The notes under the pieces are model-generated. The model was not told where the DNA came from. It searched no databases and worked only from the letters and a program-made list of their open reading frames with translations. From the NCBI RefSeq assembly GCF_005116715.1, contig NZ_SWCI01000004.1, forward strand, positions 62,001-126,000: 64,000 bases of DNA. Direction: 5' to 3'. Position numbers and translations under genes: made by a program. Shown piece by piece: positions 48,447-59,378 of this stretch. Numbering within the stretch: position 1 is the stretch's first letter; each line of letters opens with the position of its first letter. The stretch comes from Ferrimonas sediminicola (GTDB lineage Bacteria; Pseudomonadota; Gammaproteobacteria; Enterobacterales; Shewanellaceae).

Positions 48447-49085
48447 TTACAACTTGTAGCCGCTTGCCACAATGTAGACCTCCCGGGAGCGGGCGCGGGA
48501 GGAGTCCGGTTTACGAATTTTTACAACTTTGAAGGCATTACGTATGTCAGCCAGGTATTGATCAAAGCCCTCGCCCTGAAACACCTTGACGATGAAGCTG
48601 CCGTTGGGGGCCAACACCTGGTAACACATGTCCAAAGCCAGTTCCACCAGGTACATGGCCGAGGGTTGGTCCACCGAGGCGTTGCCGGAGAAGTTGGGCG
48701 CCATATCGGACAGCACCACGTCCACCTTGTCCTCGCCCACCCTCTTCAGCAGGGCATTGAGCACCGCTTCCTCACGGAAATCCCCCTGGAGGAAATCGAC
48801 ACCGGCGATTGGGTCCATCGATAAAATGTCACAGGCGATCACCTGGCCCTCCAGGCCGATCTCCTGCACCGCATACTGGGACCAGCCACCGGGCGCCGCT
48901 CCCAGATCCACCACGGTCATGCCGGGCCGGAGCAGCTTGTCCTTACCCTGGATCTCCTCCAGCTTGAACACCGCCCGTGAACGCAGGCCCTTCTTCTGGG
49001 CCTCCTTTACGAAGCGATCGTCGAAATGTTCTTTCATCCAGCGCGTGGAACTGGCGCTGCGTTTCTTCTTTGGGTTACCGGCCAT
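48447..49085 (-). CDS. rlmE: 23S rRNA U2552 2'-O-methyltransferase
   Basis: RlmE (FtsJ/RrmJ) is a SAM-dependent methyltransferase acting on the 50S subunit. It is 212 residues (E. coli 209). The SAM site [13 protein letters not shown] is clear. Tetrad residues are visible as RAVFKLEEI (Lys), VVLSDMAPN (Asp), FIVKVFQG (Lys) and RSREVYIVA (Glu). It is divergent from yhbY and co-directional with ftsH, the standard arrangement. Confidence 0.97.
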   Translation of the reverse strand: MAGNPKKKRSASSTRWMKEHFDDRFVKEAQKKGLRSRAVFKLEEIQGKDKLLRPGMTVVDLGAAPGGWSQYAVQEIGLEGQVIACDILSMDPIAGVDFLQGDFREEAVLNALLKRVGEDKVDVVLSDMAPNFSGNASVDQPSAMYLVELALDMCYQVLAPNGSFIVKVFQGEGFDQYLADIRNAFKVVKIRKPDSSRARSREVYIVASGYKL

Positions 49086-49214
49086 AACTCTCCAGACCGT
49101 CGATGTGCCAATGATCTTACCCGGTGCCGAACACCACGGTAAGGATTAGTATTACGCTATAGATGGCGTTAGAATACGCCCTTTTCAAGTCCCCAAACCA
49201 AAATGAGTGGCCCA

Positions 49215-49517
49215 ATGAGTCAATTAACAACCAAGCAGAGGCAGTACCTCAAGGGTCTGGCCCACAGCCTGAAGCCCGTGGTTCTGCTGGGTGGCAACGG
49301 CCTGACCGAAGGGGTCATGGCAGAGATCGAGCTGGCCCTCGGCCATCACGAGCTGATCAAGGTGAAGGTCGCCAGTGAAGACCGCGACGCCAAGCGTGCC
49401 ATCATCGATGCCATTGTCCGTGAGTCCGGCGCCACCGAGGTGCAGGTGATCGGTCATATCCTGGTGCTGTACCGACCCTCTGACAAACAGAAGATCGAAC
49501 TGCCCCGGGCCCGATAA
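49215..49517 (+). CDS. yhbY: Ribosome-associated RNA-binding protein YhbY
   Basis: This CRM-domain protein binds pre-50S particles. It is 100 residues (E. coli 97). LKGLAHSLKPVVLLGGNGLTEGV contains the GxxG loop, and HHELIKVKV and VQVIGHILVLYR follow. The second ATG (49215) matches the family N-terminus; the one at 49203 adds four residues and lacks a ribosome binding site. Confidence 0.94.
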   Translation: MSQLTTKQRQYLKGLAHSLKPVVLLGGNGLTEGVMAEIELALGHHELIKVKVASEDRDAKRAIIDAIVRESGATEVQVIGHILVLYRPSDKQKIELPRAR

Positions 49518-49520
49518 AAA

Positions 49521-49545
49521 AAAGCCGCACTCGATGCGGCTTTTT
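49521..49545. terminator. Bidirectional terminator, yhbY / greA
   Basis: AAAGCCGCA-CTCGA-TGCGGCTTT has A-runs on one side and five T on the other, between convergent genes. Confidence 0.92.
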
Positions 49546-49574
49546 GGTGCGCGGACGGCGCAGAATACAAGGTT

Positions 49575-50051
49575 TTACTTGTACTCCACCTCGATAATTT
49601 CGTACTCGACATCGCCGCCAGGGGCTTTCACCACCACCACGTCATCCAGCTCCTTGCCCACCAGGGAGCGGGCGATGGGGGAGTTGACGGAGATCATCCG
49701 CTGTTTCAGATCCGCCTCGTCGTCACCGACGATACGGTAGCTCATCTCCTCGTCGGTATCCACATTGAGGATGGTGACGGTGGCACCGAAGATCACCCGG
49801 CCATTGTTGGGGATCTTGGTGACGTCGATCACCTGGGCGGTAGAGAGTTTGCTCTCGATGTCGCGGATGCGGGCTTCGCACAGCCCCTGCTCCTCGCGGG
49901 CGGCATGATACTCGGCGTTCTCTTTCAGATCACCCAGCTCTCGGGCCTCGGCGATGGCCTGGGAGATCGCGGGGCGCTTGGTATGTTTCAGATGCTCCAG
50001 CTCTTCACGCAGCTGCTGGGCACCCACAACGGTCATAGGAACCTGGGTCAT
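49575..50051 (-). CDS. greA: Transcription elongation factor GreA
   Basis: GreA stimulates transcript cleavage by backtracked RNA polymerase. From ATG 50051 it has 158 residues, exactly E. coli length. The coiled-coil tip acids are in [18 protein letters not shown], and [19 protein letters not shown] sequence ends the C-domain. GGAAG 6 bases upstream supports this start over the in-frame ATG at 50078. Confidence 0.97.
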   Translation of the reverse strand: MTQVPMTVVGAQQLREELEHLKHTKRPAISQAIAEARELGDLKENAEYHAAREEQGLCEARIRDIESKLSTAQVIDVTKIPNNGRVIFGATVTILNVDTDEEMSYRIVGDDEADLKQRMISVNSPIARSLVGKELDDVVVVKAPGGDVEYEIIEVEYK

Positions 50052-50154
50052 AATCTGCTTCCAATTCAGTTTGGACAAAAGCTCTCCCGGCCAGGACAGT
50101 TCCTGACCCCAATGGGCGAAATCCGGGGAGTTTATTCTCGCTAGGTGGACCGAT

Positions 50155-50193
50155 TGTAATAAGAAAACGCCGGCGGGTCACCCCTGCCGGCGT
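50155..50193 (-). terminator. Terminator of carAB
   Basis: ACGCCGGC / GCCGGCGT lies 25 bases past the carB stop and is followed by TTTTCTTATT on the minus strand. Confidence 0.88.
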
Positions 50194-50217
50194 CTCAGTT
50201 GGACTAAAAAACCCAGC

Positions 50218-53200
50218 TTACTTCAAACTGCGCTGATGCAGCTCCTGCACCGAACTGACCTTGCTACGATCGTCGGCCGCGTGGGCCAGACAGGTGGCGA
50301 AGGCCGCGTTCATGGTGGTGGTGTAGTTCACCTTGTGCTGCAGGGCACCGCGGCGCAGATGCTTGGAGTCCTCGATCGCCTGGCGTCCCTCGGTGGTGTT
50401 GATGATGTAGGTGTACTCATCGTTCTTGATCCGGTCCAGGATGTGGGGCCGTCCCTCGTGGATCTTGTTCACCAGGCGCGGGTTGATGCCCGCTTCACCC
50501 AGGGCCACGGCGGTGCCGTGGGTGGCGTCCAGCTGGTAGCCCAGCTCGATCAGCTGGCTGGCCAGGTCCGCCACCCGCGCCTTGTCACCCTGACGCACAG
50601 ACAGCAGGGCACGGCCAGACTTGGGCACATCCTTGATGGCACCCAGCTGCGCCTTGGCGTAGGCTTCGGCAAAGGTGTCGCCCACCCCCATCACCTCGCC
50701 GGTGGAGCGCATCTCCGGACCCAGCAGGGGATCGACGCCGGGGAACTTGTTGAAGGGCAGCACCACCTCCTTGACGGAGTAGTAGGGCGGAATCACCTCC
50801 TGGGTGAAGTTCTGCGCCTGCAGGCTGGTGCCGGCCATCACCCGGGCGGCGATCTTGGCCAGGGGCACACCGGTGGCCTTGGAGACGAAGGGCACGGTCC
50901 GAGCGGCGCGGGGGTTCACCTCGATCAGGTAGATGGTCTCCTCCTTCACCGCGAACTGCACGTTCATCAGGCCGATCACCCCCAGCTCCATGGCCAGCTT
51001 GCGCACCTGGTCGCGCATCTGATCCTGGATATCCCGACTCAGGGTGTAGGGAGGCAGGGAACAACCGGAGTCGCCGGAGTGAACACCGGCCTGTTCGATG
51101 TGCTCCATGATGCCGCCGATGACCACGTCTGTGCCGTCGCATACCGCGTCCACGTCCACCTCGGTGGCATCATCCAGGAAGCGGTCCAGCAGCACCGGCG
51201 ACTCGTTGGAGACGCTGACCGCCTCGTTGAAATAGCGGCGCAGGTCCTGCTCGTCGTAGACGATCTCCATGGCACGACCACCGAGCACATAGGAGGGGCG
51301 CACCACCAGGGGGTAACCGATGCGCTCGGCATCCAGCACCGCCTGCTCCAGGGTGGTCACCGTGCTGTTCTCCGGCTGCTTCAGCCCCAGGCGCTCCACC
51401 GCCTGCTGGAAGCGCTCCCGGTCCTCGGCGCGGTCGATGGCATCGGGGCTGGTGCCGATGATCGGCACCCCGGCGGCCTCCAGGGCGCGGGCCAGTTTCA
51501 GCGGGGTCTGACCGCCGTACTGGACGATGACGCCTTTGGGCTGCTCGACCCGGGCGATCTCCAGCACATCCTCCAGGGTGACCGGCTCGAAGTAGAGGCG
51601 GTCGGAGGTGTCGTAGTCGGTGGAGACGGTCTCCGGGTTGCAGTTGACCATGATGGTCTCATAGCCGTCTTCGCGCATCGCCAGGGCGGCGTGCACGCAG
51701 CAGTAGTCGAACTCAATCCCCTGGCCGATGCGGTTGGGGCCGCCGCCAATCACCATGATCTTGGCCTTGTCGGAGGGCTGAGCCTCACACTCCTCCTCGT
51801 AGGTGGAGTACATGTAGGCGGTGTTGGTGGCAAATTCGGCGGCACAGGTGTCCACCCGCTTGTACACCGGCAGCACCTGCTGACGCTGGCGCAGCTTGCG
51901 GATCTCGGACTCGGAGTGAGCCAGCAGCTGGCCCAGGCGGGCATCGGAGAAGCCCTTGCGCTTCAGCTTGCGCATGAACTCGGCATCCAGGCCGGCAAAA
52001 CCGCGCTCCTTCACCTGCTCCTCCAGGTTCACCAGCTCCTCCAGCTGCACCAGGAACCAGCGATCGATGTGGGTCAGCTTGTGGATCGCCTCCATGGAGA
52101 GGCCGGCGCGGAAGGCGTCAGCCACATACCAGATGCGCTCACAACCCGGCTCCTGCAGTTCGTAGCGGATCTTGGAGAGGGAGTCGTTCTCCTCCAGGTT
52201 GACCACGGAATCCAGACCGCTCATGCCGGTCTCCAGGCCACGCAGGGCCTTCTGCAGGGATTCCTGGAAGGTGCGGCCGATGGCCATCACCTCTCCCACT
52301 GACTTCATCTGGGTGGTCAGGCGGTCGTTGGCACCGGCAAACTTCTCGAAGTTGAAGCGCGGCACCTTGGTGACCACGTAGTCGATGGAGGGCTCGAACG
52401 AGGCCGGGGTGGCGCCGCCGGTGATGTCGTTCTGCAATTCATCCAGGGTGTAACCCACCGCCAGCTTGGCCGCCACCTTGGCGATGGGGAAGCCGGTCGC
52501 CTTGGAGGCCAGGGCGGAGGAGCGGGACACCCGGGGATTCATCTCGATGATCACCAGGCGGCCATCCTTGGGGTTCACCGCCCACTGCACGTTGGAGCCG
52601 CCGGTCTCGACACCGATCTCCCGCAGCACGTTCATGGAGGCGGTGCGCATCAGCTGATACTCCTTGTCGGTCAGCGTCTGCGCCGGCGCGACGGTGATGG
52701 AGTCGCCGGTGTGAACCCCCATGGGGTCGAAGTTCTCGATGGAGCAGACGATGATGCAGTTGTCGGCGCGGTCCCGCACCACCTCCATCTCGTACTCCTT
52801 CCAACCGATGAGGCTCTCATCGATCAGCAGTTCATTGGTGGGTGAGAGATCCAGGCCGTTGGTGCAGATCTCTTCGAACTCCTCCCGGTTGTAGGCGATG
52901 CCGCCGCCTGAGCCGCCCATGGTGAAGGAGGGGCGGATGATGCAGGGAAAGCCCACCTGCTCCAGCACCGCGTTGGCCTCCTCCATGGAGTGGGCGATGC
53001 CGGAACGGGGGGTCTCCAGGCCGATGGACTTCATCGCCTTGTCGAAGCGGGCCCGATCCTCCGCCTTGTCGATGGCGTCGGCGGTGGCGCCGATCATCTG
53101 CACACCGAACTCCTCCAGCACCCCGTGTTTCTCCAGCTCCAGGGCACAGTTCAGAGCGGTCTGGCCACCCATGGTGGGCAGCACGGCGCAGGGACGCTCC

Positions 53201-53439
53201 TTCTCGATGATCTTGCGTACCACCTCCCAGTGGATCGGCTCGATGTAGGTGGCGTCGGCCATCTCCGGGTCGGTCATGATGGTGGCGGGGTTGGAGTTCA
53301 CCAGGATCACCCGGTACCCCTCCTCCCTGAGGGCCTTACAGGCCTGGGCGCCGGAGTAGTCGAACTCACAGGCCTGGCCGATAACGATAGGGCCAGCGCC
53401 CAGAATCAGAATGCTTTGAATGTCGGTACGTTTTGGCAT
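50218..53439 (-). CDS. carB: Carbamoyl-phosphate synthase large subunit
   Basis: CarB makes carbamoyl phosphate for arginine and pyrimidines from ammonia supplied by CarA. Its 1073 residues equal the E. coli length. Two ATP-grasp halves (about 1-550 and 551-935) are visible with the paired glycine loops [18 protein letters not shown] and [15 protein letters not shown], and a C-terminal allosteric domain follows. It lies 22 bases after carA. Confidence 0.98.
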   Translation of the reverse strand: MPKRTDIQSILILGAGPIVIGQACEFDYSGAQACKALREEGYRVILVNSNPATIMTDPEMADATYIEPIHWEVVRKIIEKERPCAVLPTMGGQTALNCALELEKHGVLEEFGVQMIGATADAIDKAEDRARFDKAMKSIGLETPRSGIAHSMEEANAVLEQVGFPCIIRPSFTMGGSGGGIAYNREEFEEICTNGLDLSPTNELLIDESLIGWKEYEMEVVRDRADNCIIVCSIENFDPMGVHTGDSITVAPAQTLTDKEYQLMRTASMNVLREIGVETGGSNVQWAVNPKDGRLVIIEMNPRVSRSSALASKATGFPIAKVAAKLAVGYTLDELQNDITGGATPASFEPSIDYVVTKVPRFNFEKFAGANDRLTTQMKSVGEVMAIGRTFQESLQKALRGLETGMSGLDSVVNLEENDSLSKIRYELQEPGCERIWYVADAFRAGLSMEAIHKLTHIDRWFLVQLEELVNLEEQVKERGFAGLDAEFMRKLKRKGFSDARLGQLLAHSESEIRKLRQRQQVLPVYKRVDTCAAEFATNTAYMYSTYEEECEAQPSDKAKIMVIGGGPNRIGQGIEFDYCCVHAALAMREDGYETIMVNCNPETVSTDYDTSDRLYFEPVTLEDVLEIARVEQPKGVIVQYGGQTPLKLARALEAAGVPIIGTSPDAIDRAEDRERFQQAVERLGLKQPENSTVTTLEQAVLDAERIGYPLVVRPSYVLGGRAMEIVYDEQDLRRYFNEAVSVSNESPVLLDRFLDDATEVDVDAVCDGTDVVIGGIMEHIEQAGVHSGDSGCSLPPYTLSRDIQDQMRDQVRKLAMELGVIGLMNVQFAVKEETIYLIEVNPRAARTVPFVSKATGVPLAKIAARVMAGTSLQAQNFTQEVIPPYYSVKEVVLPFNKFPGVDPLLGPEMRSTGEVMGVGDTFAEAYAKAQLGAIKDVPKSGRALLSVRQGDKARVADLASQLIELGYQLDATHGTAVALGEAGINPRLVNKIHEGRPHILDRIKNDEYTYIINTTEGRQAIEDSKHLRRGALQHKVNYTTTMNAAFATCLAHAADDRSKVSSVQELHQRSLK

Positions 53440-53461
53440 TGTTCTATCTCTTCACTCCGGA

Positions 53462-54601
53462 CTACTGGGCGGCTCTGGCTTGCATCAGTTCGATAAAGTG
53501 GTCGAACAGTGGGGCGGCATCGTGGGGCCCGGGGCTCGCTTCCGGGTGGCCCTGGAAGGAGAAGGCGGGCTTGTCGGTGCGGTGAATCCCCTGCAGGGTG
53601 CCGTCGAACAGGCTCTTGTGGGTGGCCTTGAGGCTGGCGGGCAGGCTGGCCTCGTCCACGGCGAAACCGTGGTTCTGGGCGGTGATCATCACCCGTCCGC
53701 TCTCCAGATCCTTCACCGGGTGGTTGCCGCCGTGGTGGCCAAACTTCATCTTCACCGTGTTGGCGCCAGAGGCCAGGGCCAGCAACTGGTGGCCCAGACA
53801 GATGCCAAACAGGGGAATTTCAGTCTCCAGAATGTGACGGATCGCCTCGATGGCGTAGTCACAGGGCTCCGGGTCGCCCGGGCCGTTGGAGAGGAAGATG
53901 CCGTCCGGGTTCATCGCCAGCACCTCGGCCGCCGGTGTCTGGGCAGGCACCACGGTGACGTCGCAGCCGCGATCCACCAGCATCCGCAGGATGTTCTGCT
54001 TCACGCCGTAATCGTAAGCCACCACCTTGAACTTCAGCGCCTCGGAGGGGGTATCGCTGGGCAGGCCGCCTTTCAGCTTCCAGCTGCCTTTGCGCCAGGC
54101 GTAGGGCTCACAGACGGTGACCTCCTTGGCCAGGTCCATCCCCTTGAGGCCGGGAAACGCCTGGGCCAGCTCCTGGGCCTGGGTCACGCTGGCATCACCG
54201 GTGATGATGCAGCCGGCCTGGGCGCCCTTCTCCCGCAGAACCCGGGTCAGCTTGCGGGTATCGATATCGGCGATGCCCACCACGTTGTGCTGCTTGAGGT
54301 AATCGGACAGGGTCTGCTGGTTTCTGAAGTTGGATGCCAGGGCTGGCAGGTCACGGATGATGAGGGCGGTAGCGTGGATGGCTGAGGATTCGACGTCTTC
54401 GGAATTGGTTCCGGTGTTACCGATGTGAGGGTAGGTCAGAGTAACAATTTGACGTGAATAGGAAGGATCGGTCAGGATTTCTTGATAACCAGTCATAGAA
54501 GTGTTAAAAACGACTTCTCCGACAGCATTTCCATCGGCACCTATAGAAGTCCCATGGAAAACAGTGCCGTCCTGGAGCACTAACAGGGCAGTTTTATTCA
54601 A
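53462..54601 (-). CDS. carA: Carbamoyl-phosphate synthase small subunit
   Basis: CarA is the glutamine amidotransferase subunit. It is 379 residues (E. coli 382). The class I triad is visible as FGICLGHQ (Cys) and [11 protein letters not shown] (His, Glu). The start is TTG, as in E. coli carA, behind GGAGG 5 bases upstream. The 170-base upstream region carries a promoter and an inverted repeat. Confidence 0.97.
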   Translation of the reverse strand: MNKTALLVLQDGTVFHGTSIGADGNAVGEVVFNTSMTGYQEILTDPSYSRQIVTLTYPHIGNTGTNSEDVESSAIHATALIIRDLPALASNFRNQQTLSDYLKQHNVVGIADIDTRKLTRVLREKGAQAGCIITGDASVTQAQELAQAFPGLKGMDLAKEVTVCEPYAWRKGSWKLKGGLPSDTPSEALKFKVVAYDYGVKQNILRMLVDRGCDVTVVPAQTPAAEVLAMNPDGIFLSNGPGDPEPCDYAIEAIRHILETEIPLFGICLGHQLLALASGANTVKMKFGHHGGNHPVKDLESGRVMITAQNHGFAVDEASLPASLKATHKSLFDGTLQGIHRTDKPAFSFQGHPEASPGPHDAAPLFDHFIELMQARAAQ

Positions 54602-54637
54602 CTTGACCTCCCACCAGTATATTTATAAGTTATTGTT

Positions 54638-54660
54638 TTTACGTTGGTACAGAACGTAAA
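54638..54660. repeat. Inverted repeat TTTACGTT-N7-AACGTAAA before carA
   Basis: A perfect 8-bp inverted repeat with a 7-base spacer lies 37-59 bases upstream of the carA start, downstream of the TATAAT promoter. It could be an operator or a leader hairpin. It does not resemble the ARG box or PurR box that govern carAB in E. coli. Confidence 0.6.
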
Positions 54661-54708
54661 TCTCCAACTCGCCAAGGGCAAAAACTAGATTTTTGGCAAA
54701 TTCCGGAA

Positions 54709-54737
54709 ATTATAGCGACCAAAGTCTCATTTGTATA
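54709..54737 (-). promoter_or_regulatory. carAB promoter
   Basis: TATACA-N17-TATAAT on the minus strand (-35 4 of 6, -10 perfect), about 110 bases before the TTG start. Confidence 0.6.
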
Positions 54738-54748
54738 TAGGCAAGTAG

Positions 54749-54772
54749 AAAAAAGGGGCTAAAAAGCCCCTT
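54749..54772 (-). terminator. Terminator of dapB
   Basis: AAGGGGCT-TTTT-AGCCCCTT is followed by six T on the minus strand and lies directly after the dapB stop. Confidence 0.92.
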
Positions 54773-54774
54773 TC

Positions 54775-55587
<813 letters not shown>

Positions 55588-55691
55588 TTACAGCTCCCTA
55601 CTCTTCTTTCTCTATCCGGATAATCATATGCCTAAAGCCCAGGGACTTAAAGGGGAACCCGCAGTGCCATAAGCAACACCCCGAACGCCCA

Positions 55692-55720
55692 TAAAAAAGG
55701 GGAAGCCTTGGCTTCCCCTT
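55692..55720 (-). terminator. Terminator of fklB
   Basis: AAGGGGAAGC / GCTTCCCCTT with a 4-base loop (CTTG region) is followed by six T on the minus strand. Confidence 0.92.
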
Positions 55721-55727
55721 GTGTCCC

Positions 55728-56339
55728 TTACTTAATCTCCAGCAGCTCCACTTCGAAGACCAGAGCGGAGAAGGGAGGGATGGCACCGCCGGCACCGCGC
55801 TCGCCGTAGGCCAGCTGGTGAGGAATGTACAGCTTCCACTTGGCGCCCTTGTTCATCATCTGTAGGGCCTCGGTCCAGCCGGAGATCACGCCGCTGACAG
55901 GAAACTCCACCGGCTCGCCGCGCTGGACGGAGCTGTCGAACACGTTGCCATCGATGAAGGTGCCGTGGTAGTGGCAGGAAACGGTGCTGTTCAGGCCAGG
56001 CTTGTCGCCTTCGCCTTCACTGATGATCTCGTACTGCAGGCCGGACTCGGTGGTGATCACCCCGTCACGCTTGGCGTTCTCCTGCAGGAAAGCCTCACCC
56101 TCGCCGGCGGCCTCCTTGGCTTTGGCTTCGCGAGCCTCGGCCAGGCGCTGGGAGATCACGGCAAAGGCCTGCTGCAGCTCAGCCATCTCAACCTGGCTGT
56201 CCTTGCCTTCGAAGGCATCGGCCAGGCCCTGCTGCACGGCGGAGATCTCTACGCCCTCGAAGCTGTTGGCGGCCAGTTGCTCACCCAGCTGGCGGCCCAC
56301 GCCGTAGCTGGCCTTCTGTTCTACTGATTCGAACTTCAT
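55728..56339 (-). CDS. fklB: FKBP-type peptidyl-prolyl isomerase, FklB/FKBP22
   Basis: This prolyl cis-trans isomerase has 203 residues (E. coli FklB 206). An N-terminal helical dimerisation domain (1-90, SYGVGRQLGEQL) is followed by the FKBP domain (about 110-203), with FDSSVQRGEPVEFPVSGVI, GWTEALQMM and LAYGERGAGGAIPPFSALVFEVELLEI. No signal peptide is seen, so it is probably cytoplasmic. The start MKFESVEQKASYG (56339) matches the family; the in-frame extension is not plausible. Confidence 0.95.
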   Translation of the reverse strand: MKFESVEQKASYGVGRQLGEQLAANSFEGVEISAVQQGLADAFEGKDSQVEMAELQQAFAVISQRLAEAREAKAKEAAGEGEAFLQENAKRDGVITTESGLQYEIISEGEGDKPGLNSTVSCHYHGTFIDGNVFDSSVQRGEPVEFPVSGVISGWTEALQMMNKGAKWKLYIPHQLAYGERGAGGAIPPFSALVFEVELLEIK

Positions 56340-56469
56340 GGTATTGGTTCCGGTCGGGAAAAACTGTTGCGGAGTGTAACATCTTGGGGGGGAGCTGAAC
56401 ACAGTTGGGGGGCCAAAAGGCCCCCGTACCCGATTCGCCGCCCCCTAAGGATCAGCCAATGACAGTGAG

Positions 56470-57261
56470 TCAGCGCTTACATCTGGGTGTGATCCCCTGC
56501 CCCCTCGCCCGCTGATAGAGAGGCTGCACCTGGGGCTGCAACTCCTTGAGATCGCCAATGCGGGTACTGTGGGAGGGGTGAGTGGAGAGCAGCTGCGGAG
56601 GCGCATTGCCGGTGGAGGCCTCGCCCATGTTGTGCCACAGGGTCACCGCCTCCGCCGGATTGAAGCCGGCGCGGGCCATCAGCTCGGTGCCCATCACATC
56701 CGCCTCGCTCTCCTGGGTGCGGCCATAGGGCAGTGTGATCCCCACCTGGACGCCGAGACCGAGGCCGGCCATGTAGATATCCCGGTTGGCGTTGCCCTTG
56801 AGGAAGATATCGGCAATCTGCAGTCCGGCGTTGCTCAGTTGGGAACGGGATACCCGCTCATTGCTGTGGCGGGCCAGGACGTGGGCCACCTCATGGCCCA
56901 CAACCGCCGCCAGTTGGTCCTGGCTGGTGGCCACCTCGAGCAAACCTGTGTAGACCCCGATGTGCTTCCCCGGCAGGGCGAAGGCGTTCACCTGCTCGGA
57001 GTCGAACACCACCACCTCCCAGGCGGCGGGGTCGTCGCCGAGGGCGGTGATGATGCCGTCGGCCACACAGCGGACATAGGCATTGGTGGTCCTGTCGGTG
57101 GCGATGGTCTCCTTCTGTTTGATCTGGGCAAAGGACTGATCCCCCATCTGCGCCATCTCCTGGGGCGAGAACAGCAGCATCTGGTCCCGGCCCGTGGGCG
57201 ACCTATGGGTCGCACAGGAGGTCAGCAGGCCGAGAATGGCGAGGGCAGCAATCAATCGCAT
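56470..57261 (-). CDS. M48-family metalloprotease lipoprotein
   Basis: This envelope zinc protease has 263 residues. Its lipoprotein signal ends LLTSC (Cys about 16). The zinc motif is HEVAH, in VVGHEVAHVLARHSNER, with the downstream Glu ligand in SEADVMG. It resembles the LoiP/BepA/HtpX-like M48 group that degrades misfolded outer-membrane proteins, but lacks the TPR region of BepA. GGAGA 6-7 bases upstream favours ATG 57261 over 57273. Confidence 0.88.
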   Translation of the reverse strand: MRLIAALAILGLLTSCATHRSPTGRDQMLLFSPQEMAQMGDQSFAQIKQKETIATDRTTNAYVRCVADGIITALGDDPAAWEVVVFDSEQVNAFALPGKHIGVYTGLLEVATSQDQLAAVVGHEVAHVLARHSNERVSRSQLSNAGLQIADIFLKGNANRDIYMAGLGLGVQVGITLPYGRTQESEADVMGTELMARAGFNPAEAVTLWHNMGEASTGNAPPQLLSTHPSHSTRIGDLKELQPQVQPLYQRARGQGITPRCKR

Positions 57262-57282
57262 ATTGGTCTCCATCTAAAACAC

Positions 57283-57302
57283 GGGGGCGCCTGAGCGCCC
57301 CC
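57283..57302 (-). terminator. Terminator of the S9 peptidase gene
   Basis: GGGGGCGC-CTGA-GCGCCCCC is followed by GTTTTAG on the minus strand. The T-tract is modest. Confidence 0.75.
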
Positions 57303-57329
57303 TTAGGTTACCCGAATTCGACGATAAAA

Positions 57330-59276
57330 CTACAGTGTCAGGTGCTGTTCCAGGAAGCTGAGCATCTCGCCATACACCTCGGTCCGGGTCTGCTCGTCGT
57401 ACAGCCCGTGGGCCTCTTTCTCCAGCTCCAGCCACTTGTAGGGGTGCTTCTTCTTATCCAGGGCCTCTCGCAGCATCTGGGCGTGCTCGATGGGCACCCG
57501 CTCATCCTCACCACCGTGAATGATCAGCAGAGGCAGGGTCAGCTTATCGACGTTGTGCACCGGGGAGAACGCCTTCATGTTGGTGTCGTCCTCGCCGATC
57601 ACCTCCTTCAGGTAACGCATGCCGGACTTATGCTCGGGGATGTCCCCCACCTCGTACATCAGCTCCAGATCGTAGACCCCGGCAAAACCGATGGCGCACT
57701 GGAACAGGTCCGGGGCCAGGATGGGGGCCTGCAGGGCGGAGTAGCCGCCGAAGGAGCCACCGTAGATGCAGATGTTGTCCCTGTCCACCTTGCCCTGGGC
57801 GATCATGTGTTGGGTGGCATCGATGATGTCGTATTGAATCTTGCTGCCCCAGTTACGGTAACCCGCCTCCTGGTAATCGCGACCATACCCCCCGGAGCCG
57901 CGGAAATTCACCTGCAGCACCGCCATTCCGCGGCTGGCCAGCAGCTGAGCCTGGGGGTCATAGCGCCAGTAATCTCTTGGACCATGGGGGCCCCCATGGG
58001 GATTGACCACCAGAGGCAGATTCTTGGCCTCCTTGCCGGCGGGTATGGTCAGATACCCATAGAGGGTCATCCCGTCCCGGGCCTTGAAGCTGAACGGTTC
58101 CACGGTGGCGGAGCTGTCGGGATCCACCCAGCTGCGGGCAGAGACCAGGTGACGCACGCTCCCCTTGCCCCTGTCATACAGGTAGTAGGAGCCCGGATTG
58201 ATGTCGCTGTAGACGAACACCACCGCCAGGTTGCCATCCAGGGTCTGGCTGGTGATGGCGACCTGCTCTCCGGGGAAGGCCTGCAGCAGCCCTTTCAGGC
58301 TCTTCGAGTCGCGGCTGTCGCTGTCGACAAAGATGTAACTGGGATAGCCCGGCTCCACCTCCATGGCATAGAGGGTGCGGCCGTCCGCAGACAACTTGGG
58401 CGCCCTGGGATCCACCACCTTATCCCGGTAGATCAGGGTGGATTCACCGGTCTTCAGGTTGACCCTCTTCAGGGCCTGCAGGCTGTGGTCGGTGTTATCC
58501 AGCACATAGACCTCATCCTTGGAGGCGAAGGTGACCGGGGTGATCGTCCCCTCCCCCGCCTCCTCGTTGAAGAACAGTCGCCACTCATCCCCTTGCTCCT
58601 CGCGGGCGTACATCTTGAACACCCCGTCCTTATCCACGCCGCTCACAAAGCGGATCTCGCCACGATGGTCACTGATGAACCGGGCAAATGAGACGGGACT
58701 GTAGGCCACCTTCTTTCGCTTGCCGTTGTGGATATTGGCCCGGAAGACCGTGGGGTTTCTCTCGCCGCGATGGCCCATGGGGGTGGACTGGATCAGCACC
58801 CAGTCTTCATCCTCCGGCAGGGGATCGATCATGTAACCCCAGGCCCGGATGGCGTCTGAGCCCCTGGCCAGGCGGGTGCCGGTGGTCTTTTTGCCGGAGT
58901 CGTAACCGAACAGATAGAGCGCATCATCGCCGTCGAAATCCACCGCCAGCATCTCGCCATAGGACTGGGGCGCCGCCGTCCAGCCCTTCAGGTACTCCTT
59001 GGTCACCACCACGCGATCATTGCTGGCCCACCAATAGCTGCCAACCTGGGCCTGGCCTCCGAAACGTATGGCATGGAGTGGCTTCAAGGTATCGGTGTCC
59101 AAAATGGCGACAAACTGCTTGCCATCGTTCTTGGTCATCATCGCCAGGTGGTCCCCTTTGGGGGAGATCTTAATGGAGTAGGCCTGGCTAGACCGGGAGA
59201 AATGTTCCACCGGAGGCAGGTCAGCCCAGGCGGGAAGAGCCAGCATCATCGCCAGCCCAGCTAAGAATCGTGTCAC
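57330..59276 (-). CDS. Exported S9 prolyl-oligopeptidase-family peptidase
   Basis: This serine peptidase has 648 residues: a signal peptide (VTRFLAGLAMMLALPAWA), a beta-propeller region (about 40-380) and an alpha/beta-hydrolase catalytic domain (about 390-648). Catalytic Ser is in GGSFGG, Asp in HGGEDERVP and His in KEAHGL. It is similar to acylaminoacyl-peptidase/dipeptidyl-peptidase-like enzymes that degrade peptides in the periplasm. The start is GTG at 59276, backed by AAGGAG 8 bases upstream. Confidence 0.88.
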   Translation of the reverse strand: MTRFLAGLAMMLALPAWADLPPVEHFSRSSQAYSIKISPKGDHLAMMTKNDGKQFVAILDTDTLKPLHAIRFGGQAQVGSYWWASNDRVVVTKEYLKGWTAAPQSYGEMLAVDFDGDDALYLFGYDSGKKTTGTRLARGSDAIRAWGYMIDPLPEDEDWVLIQSTPMGHRGERNPTVFRANIHNGKRKKVAYSPVSFARFISDHRGEIRFVSGVDKDGVFKMYAREEQGDEWRLFFNEEAGEGTITPVTFASKDEVYVLDNTDHSLQALKRVNLKTGESTLIYRDKVVDPRAPKLSADGRTLYAMEVEPGYPSYIFVDSDSRDSKSLKGLLQAFPGEQVAITSQTLDGNLAVVFVYSDINPGSYYLYDRGKGSVRHLVSARSWVDPDSSATVEPFSFKARDGMTLYGYLTIPAGKEAKNLPLVVNPHGGPHGPRDYWRYDPQAQLLASRGMAVLQVNFRGSGGYGRDYQEAGYRNWGSKIQYDIIDATQHMIAQGKVDRDNICIYGGSFGGYSALQAPILAPDLFQCAIGFAGVYDLELMYEVGDIPEHKSGMRYLKEVIGEDDTNMKAFSPVHNVDKLTLPLLIIHGGEDERVPIEHAQMLREALDKKKHPYKWLELEKEAHGLYDEQTRTEVYGEMLSFLEQHLTL

Positions 59277-59323
59277 GCAAACGCTCCTTGTTGCAATTGT
59301 GAGTCCTACGGAACCCCACATGT

Positions 59324-59357
59324 TAAAAAAAAAGAGCCGCTGTTAAAAGCGGCTCTT
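59324..59357 (-). terminator. Terminator of dnaJ
   Basis: AAGAGCCGC-N8-GCGGCTCTT lies 22 bases after the dnaJ stop and is followed by nine T on the minus strand. Confidence 0.92.
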
Positions 59358-59378
59358 AAATAAATGAGATTCAGACAG

